8,080 nucleotides of DNA from an uncultured Clostridia bacterium (GTDB lineage Bacteria; Bacillota; Clostridia; Oscillospirales; Ruminococcaceae), in NCBI GenBank assembly GCA_947632425.1, contig CANRPG010000079.1, forward strand, positions 1 through 8,080. Direction: 5' to 3'. Numbering within the stretch: the first letter of the stretch is position 1; each line of letters starts with the position of its first letter. Made by a program: the position numbers and the translations under genes. Of this stretch, positions 5,817 to 8,080 are shown piece after piece. The notes below the pieces were generated by a model. The model was given only the letters and a program-made list of their open reading frames with translations, had not been told where the DNA came from and made no database searches.

Positions 5817-5862
5817 TCTACTGACAGTTTACAGTAGAATAGTTTTCTCTACCGGTGGAGAA
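5817..5862. promoter_or_regulatory. Two adjacent palindromes between the GH3 and DegV promoters
   Basis: TCTACTG (5817-5823) and CAGTAGA (5832-5838) form a 7-bp inverted repeat with an 8-bp spacer. Directly after it, TTCTCTACCGGTGGAGAA (5845-5862) is an 18-bp palindrome with only one T-G imperfection around ACCGGT. Neither is followed by a proper T-run, so they look more like operators than terminators. They sit 33 bp upstream of the DegV -35 box and 65 bp from the GH3 -35 box, so either gene could be the target. Confidence 0.45.
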
Positions 5863-5894
5863 TGTAAAGTTTTACCGCCTTTAGGTAGTGTAGA

Positions 5895-5924
5895 TTGACT
5901 TGTCGGCGCACATCGGGATATAAT
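5895..5924 (+). promoter_or_regulatory. Promoter of the degV-hlyIII operon
   Basis: TTGACT (5895-5900) and TATAAT (5919-5924) are separated by 18 bp; start predicted near 5931, about 43 nt before the DegV start codon, with AAAGGAG at 5957-5963. Confidence 0.75.
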
Positions 5925-5973
5925 ATATTTAAAGGAAACGGCAAAACCTATACACCAAAGGAGATGAACGATA

Positions 5974-6849
5974 ATGAGCTTTGTAATTATGACAGACACA
6001 TCGTCAAACATACCGTCGTCGAAGGCCAAGCAGCTGGATATAAAGATCATTCCGTTTTACTACTATATAGACGGCAAGGAATACACCAGCGACGGCAAGA
6101 AATTTGACGCCGATGAATACTACAAAAAACTGGGCGACGGCATGGACGTCAAGACCTCGCAGATAACGCCGCAGCGGTTTGAAAGCGCATTTGAAGAAAT
6201 ATTGAAAGACGGCAGCGACATTATTTTTATAAGTATGTCGTCGGGCATAAGCAGCTCGTGCGGCAGTGCAAAAATTGCCGCGAAAAAGCTGACAGAGAAG
6301 TACCCCGAAAGGCGCATAAAAGTTATTGACTCACTCGGTGCATCGTTCGGCGAGGGCATTCTTGCCATGGAGGCGGCGCGCATGAAGGCTGAGGGCATGA
6401 ACTTTGATGAAGTGTGCGACGAGCTTTTAGATATGCGCTCGCGGCTGTATCAGGTGTTCACGGTAGACGATCTGATGTTTCTGAAGCGCGGCGGCAGGCT
6501 GTCATCTATTGCGGCAGGCATCGGCACGATACTGAACATAAAGCCCATTCTGAAAGGCAACCGCGACGGTAAAATTGTTGCGTTCTCAAAAGCGCGCGGC
6601 AGAAAACGCTCGATAGAGGCGCTTGCGGAAAAGTACAGCGAACTGGTCGAAAAGCAGTCGGCGCAGACTATTTATATAGCACACTGCGGCTGCAAGCAAG
6701 ATGCACATTTTCTGGCAAAACTGATAAACAAAATAAAGCCGCCGAAGAAGATAGCGGTCGCTGACTATGAGCCTGTGACGGGTTCATACGTCGGCCCGGG
6801 CGCGCTTGCGCTGTTCTTTCTGTCACATTATGGCGCATGCAACGAATGA
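5974..6849 (+). CDS. DegV family (FakB-type) fatty-acid-binding protein
   Basis: Members of this family bind one fatty acid molecule; FakB proteins present it to the kinase FakA so that host or environmental fatty acids can enter phospholipid synthesis. The 291-residue length is normal. Family motifs appear in order: TDTSSNIP (7-14), KTSQITPQRFE (60-70), MSSGISSSCGSA (88-99), IDSLGASFGEG (118-128), DDLMFLKRGGRLS (165-177), IKPILK (189-194), HCG (237-239) and VGPGALALFF (273-282). The protein is soluble, with no signal or TM segment. AAAGGAG lies ten bases before ATG. It is the first gene of a probable operon with the hemolysin III-type gene 17 bp downstream. The fatty acid preference, and whether a FakA partner exists elsewhere in the genome, cannot be seen here. 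Confidence 0.95.
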   Translation: MSFVIMTDTSSNIPSSKAKQLDIKIIPFYYYIDGKEYTSDGKKFDADEYYKKLGDGMDVKTSQITPQRFESAFEEILKDGSDIIFISMSSGISSSCGSAKIAAKKLTEKYPERRIKVIDSLGASFGEGILAMEAARMKAEGMNFDEVCDELLDMRSRLYQVFTVDDLMFLKRGGRLSSIAAGIGTILNIKPILKGNRDGKIVAFSKARGRKRSIEALAEKYSELVEKQSAQTIYIAHCGCKQDAHFLAKLINKIKPPKKIAVADYEPVTGSYVGPGALALFFLSHYGACNE

Positions 6850-6866
6850 AAGGCAGGGTGATAAGC

Positions 6867-7538
6867 ATGACAAGAACTAAACTTTGCGACAGGCAGCTGC
6901 CAAGCTACACGCTCGGCGAGGAGATACTGAACACTGCCTCGCATGCGGTGGGCGCACTGCTGGGCGTTGCGGCGCTGGTCGTCTGCGTAGTCTACTCCGC
7001 CACCAAACACGATGTGTGGGCGGTCGTCAGCTCCGCAATTTACGGCGCATCGCTCGTGGCGCTCTACTCGATGTCGGCGGTCTACCACGGCTTGCGCCCC
7101 TGCACCGCTAAAAAGGTGATGCAGGTCATCGACCACTGCACGATCTATTTTCTCATCGCTGGCACCTACACGCCTATCCTGCTGTGCTCCGTGCGTGATA
7201 TTTCGCCCGTTACCTGCTGGGTGATCTTCGGCGTGGTGTGGGGCGTTTCTATGGTCGCGACCGTGTTCACCGCGATCGATCTGAAAAAGTACTCCAAACT
7301 TTCGATGATATGCTATATCGGGCTCGGCTGGTGCATAATAGTCGCCTCCAAGACCGCGTATCAGGCAATAGGCAAAGAGGGGTTCGCGTACCTGCTCATC
7401 GGCGGCGTGCTTTATACCGTCGGCGCGATACTCTATGGCAAAGGCAAGAAGCACCGCTATGTGCATACTATTTTTCATATGTTTGTGGTATCGGGCAGTA
7501 TTTTCCACTTCCTGTGTATTTTCACAAGCGTGCTGTAA
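6867..7538 (+). CDS. trhA: Hemolysin III / TrhA family (PAQR-like) seven-helix membrane protein
   Basis: This is an integral membrane protein of the hemolysin III family, related to eukaryotic PAQR receptors; bacterial members are linked to membrane lipid and energy homeostasis, and real hemolysis is doubtful. About seven hydrophobic segments fill the 223 residues. Signature elements are HAVGALLG (26-33), SMSAVYHG (68-75), DHCTIYFLIAGTYTP (89-103) and the C-terminal HTIFHMFVVSGSIFHF (200-215). His74, His204 and His214 are likely metal ligands, as in PAQR proteins. An in-frame ATG at 6837 overlaps degV and lacks a ribosome site. ATG 6867 has GGTGAT four bases upstream, matching the tail of the full Shine-Dalgarno, so it is preferred. 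Pairing with a fatty-acid-binding DegV protein supports a lipid-related role, though that is inference. Confidence 0.93.
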   Translation: MTRTKLCDRQLPSYTLGEEILNTASHAVGALLGVAALVVCVVYSATKHDVWAVVSSAIYGASLVALYSMSAVYHGLRPCTAKKVMQVIDHCTIYFLIAGTYTPILLCSVRDISPVTCWVIFGVVWGVSMVATVFTAIDLKKYSKLSMICYIGLGWCIIVASKTAYQAIGKEGFAYLLIGGVLYTVGAILYGKGKKHRYVHTIFHMFVVSGSIFHFLCIFTSVL

Positions 7539-7545
7539 ATAATTT

Positions 7546-7573
7546 CGGCTCTGATATTCCGGAGCCGTTTTTT
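7546..7573 (+). terminator. Intrinsic terminator of the degV-hlyIII operon (copy 1 of a duplicated terminator)
   Basis: CGGCTCTG (7546-7553) pairs with CGGAGCCG (7560-7567), eight pairs including one T-G, followed by six T (7568-7573). It begins seven bases after the hemolysin III stop codon. Confidence 0.88.
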
Positions 7574-7592
7574 ATACTATTTATAATGTAGT

Positions 7593-7621
7593 TTGACACG
7601 GTGTGTTTTGCTTACTATGAT
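7593..7621 (+). promoter_or_regulatory. Consensus promoter for a predicted tiny RNA
   Basis: TTGACA (7593-7598) and TATGAT (7616-7621) are exactly 17 bp apart. The predicted start is near 7629, and an intrinsic terminator finishes 48 bp past the -10 box, so no protein gene can be served unless transcription reads through. Confidence 0.7.
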
Positions 7622-7628
7622 GCACCTC

Positions 7629-7669
7629 ATACTGCAAGATCTCAGCTCTGATTTTCAGGGCTGTTTTTT
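7629..7669 (+). ncRNA. Predicted small RNA of about 41 nt
   Basis: The unit consists of a perfect promoter, about 14 nt of single-stranded leader and an 8-bp terminator hairpin. The bases just at and before the predicted start read CACCTC, complementary to the Shine-Dalgarno-type GAGGTG; whether they are in the transcript depends on the exact 5' end. No open frame with a ribosome site fits. It could be a small regulatory RNA, an attenuator remnant or the trace of a deleted gene. There is no direct evidence of expression. Confidence 0.4.
7643..7669 (+). terminator. Intrinsic terminator, duplicated copy 2
   Basis: CAGCTCTG (7643-7650) pairs with CAGGGCTG (7656-7663) around loop ATTTT, eight pairs with one T-G, followed by six T (7664-7669). 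From the base before the T-run onward it shares 24 identical bases with copy 1 (7567-7590 and 7663-7686). Confidence 0.85.
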
Positions 7670-7773
7670 ATACTATTTATAATGTATGATTTTTGAGCTG
7701 AACTCCGAGCCGCCGAAAAAAATTTGTACTACCTGTTCTCCCCTGCCCTGTGATTTTATATAGTGTATACCTT

Positions 7774-7820
7774 ATGCCCTTATCAGAGAGGTGATTTTCC
7801 TCTCAGATAAGGGCATTTTT
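7774..7820 (+). terminator. Long intrinsic terminator
   Basis: ATGCCCTTATC (7774-7784) pairs with GATAAGGGCAT (7806-7816). After an A/A mismatch, GAGAGG (7786-7791) pairs with CCTCTC (7799-7804) around TGATTTT. TTTT, G and TTT follow. The orientation is plus because the minus-strand flank has no T-run. No gene ends just before it and no good promoter is seen in 7687-7773 (a TATAGT at 7759-7764 lacks a -35), so it may insulate the downstream gene from read-through. Confidence 0.8.
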
Positions 7821-8062
7821 GTTTGTATTTGCTTGGAATTGTACCGCTTTTTATGAAATATTTTTCAGATTTTTTTGCATGAAAATGGGGCGATTTTATG
7901 GTTTTTCGGGGTTTGTCGTGCAAATTTTGTTCGATTATTCGAGACTTTTTGCGGCATGTTCCTACAAATACGATTATACCAAGCAAAAGGGTAAAAATCG
8001 CAGAAAAAAACAGAAAGAGTACGCAAAAGTCAGGAAACAAAGAAAAGTGAGTGAATGTACAT
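7821..8062. other. Intergenic region without a convincing gene; T-rich then purine-rich
   Basis: The plus strand is T-rich to about 7960, then strikingly A/G-rich from about 7981 to 8050. Open frames on both strands lack ribosome sites. The purine-rich part could be the mRNA leader of the gene starting at 8063. A TATACC at 7975-7980 is a poor -10 candidate with no well-placed -35. Confidence 0.4.
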
Positions 8063-8080
8063 ATGAGCGAAGATGTTGTA
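8063..8080 (+). CDS. Probable start of a protein gene cut by the window edge
   Basis: ATG at 8063 opens a frame reading MSEDVV to the window end. An in-frame GTG at 8051 is a possible alternative start, and a stop (8048-8050) bounds the frame upstream. The ribosome site is weak (GTGAG at 8047-8051). It follows a purine-rich leader and a strong terminator further upstream, which fits the beginning of a new transcription unit. Six codons are too few to name a product. Confidence 0.35.

Noticed and set aside
5817..5846. Terminator for a plus-strand transcript
   Set aside because: The hairpin is weak (7 bp, two GC pairs per arm or so) and the following ATAGTTTTC is not a proper T-run; no gene ends upstream on the plus strand.
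5829..6050. Minus-strand 73-residue frame over the degV start
   Set aside because: It overlaps the degV promoter and 5' coding region and includes the palindromes; no ribosome site.
6828..7508. Minus-strand open frame opposite the hemolysin III gene
   Set aside because: The plus frame carries all TrhA/PAQR motifs and seven hydrophobic segments; the minus frame is an Ala/His/Arg-rich shadow.
7783..8040. Minus-strand 85-residue frame with one hydrophobic segment
   Set aside because: It starts with TTG without a ribosome site and runs into the long terminator hairpin. The TM-like part followed by basic residues is suggestive but explained by the T-rich/A-rich composition.
7879..8080. Plus-strand open frame starting MKMGRFYG and running off the window
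   Set aside because: No ribosome site, highly lysine-rich because of the A-rich stretch, and it would overlap the more plausible start at 8063 in another frame.

Overview
The window looks like a chromosomal piece of a low-to-mid GC Gram-positive bacterium, most likely a gut Clostridia/Oscillospiraceae (Ruminococcus-like) relative. The reasons are strong GGAG-type ribosome sites, near-consensus sigma-A promoters with 17-18 bp spacers, a tRNA-Arg(CCT) with encoded CCA, an unexported multidomain GH3 glycosidase, and DegV and hemolysin III (PAQR) proteins typical of Firmicutes. The genus assignment is inference from gene content and style; no marker gene proves it.

Layout. Bases 1-748 hold the most unusual object: on the minus strand a perfect promoter (TTGACA-17-TATACT) fires into a truncated leader unit and then at least five tandem units of 119-135 bp that run off the window's left edge. 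Each unit starts like the 5' half of a tRNA-Leu but has no T-arm, no 3' acceptor strand and no intact anticodon loop. Just upstream on the same strand is a small two-helix membrane protein (772-1281). Its consensus promoter diverges from that of tRNA-Arg(CCT) (1416-1490). A bidirectional terminator (1562-1595) separates the tRNA from a minus-strand, membrane-anchored protein with two homologous beta domains (1594-2529).

A small XRE/Cro-type regulator (2671-2886, plus) diverges from that gene and converges, through a shared terminator, on a 921-residue GH3 glycosidase (2916-5681, minus). The glycosidase carries an inserted fascin-like beta-trefoil and an extra C-terminal beta domain. A 292-bp divergent region with several inverted repeats separates it from a probable two-gene operon: a DegV-family fatty-acid-binding protein (5974-6849) and a hemolysin III/TrhA-type membrane protein (6867-7538). 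Together these two suggest a lipid or membrane homeostasis function.

The right end (7539-8062) has no convincing protein gene but carries three plus-strand intrinsic terminators. The first two are duplicated copies sharing a 24-nt identical tail. Between them lies a perfect TTGACA-17-TATGAT promoter, which predicts a tiny RNA of about 41 nt. A new reading frame probably begins at 8063 and leaves the window.

The two best candidates for something undescribed are the tRNA-Leu-derived repeat array with its own promoter and the promoter-miniRNA-terminator cassette at 7593-7669.
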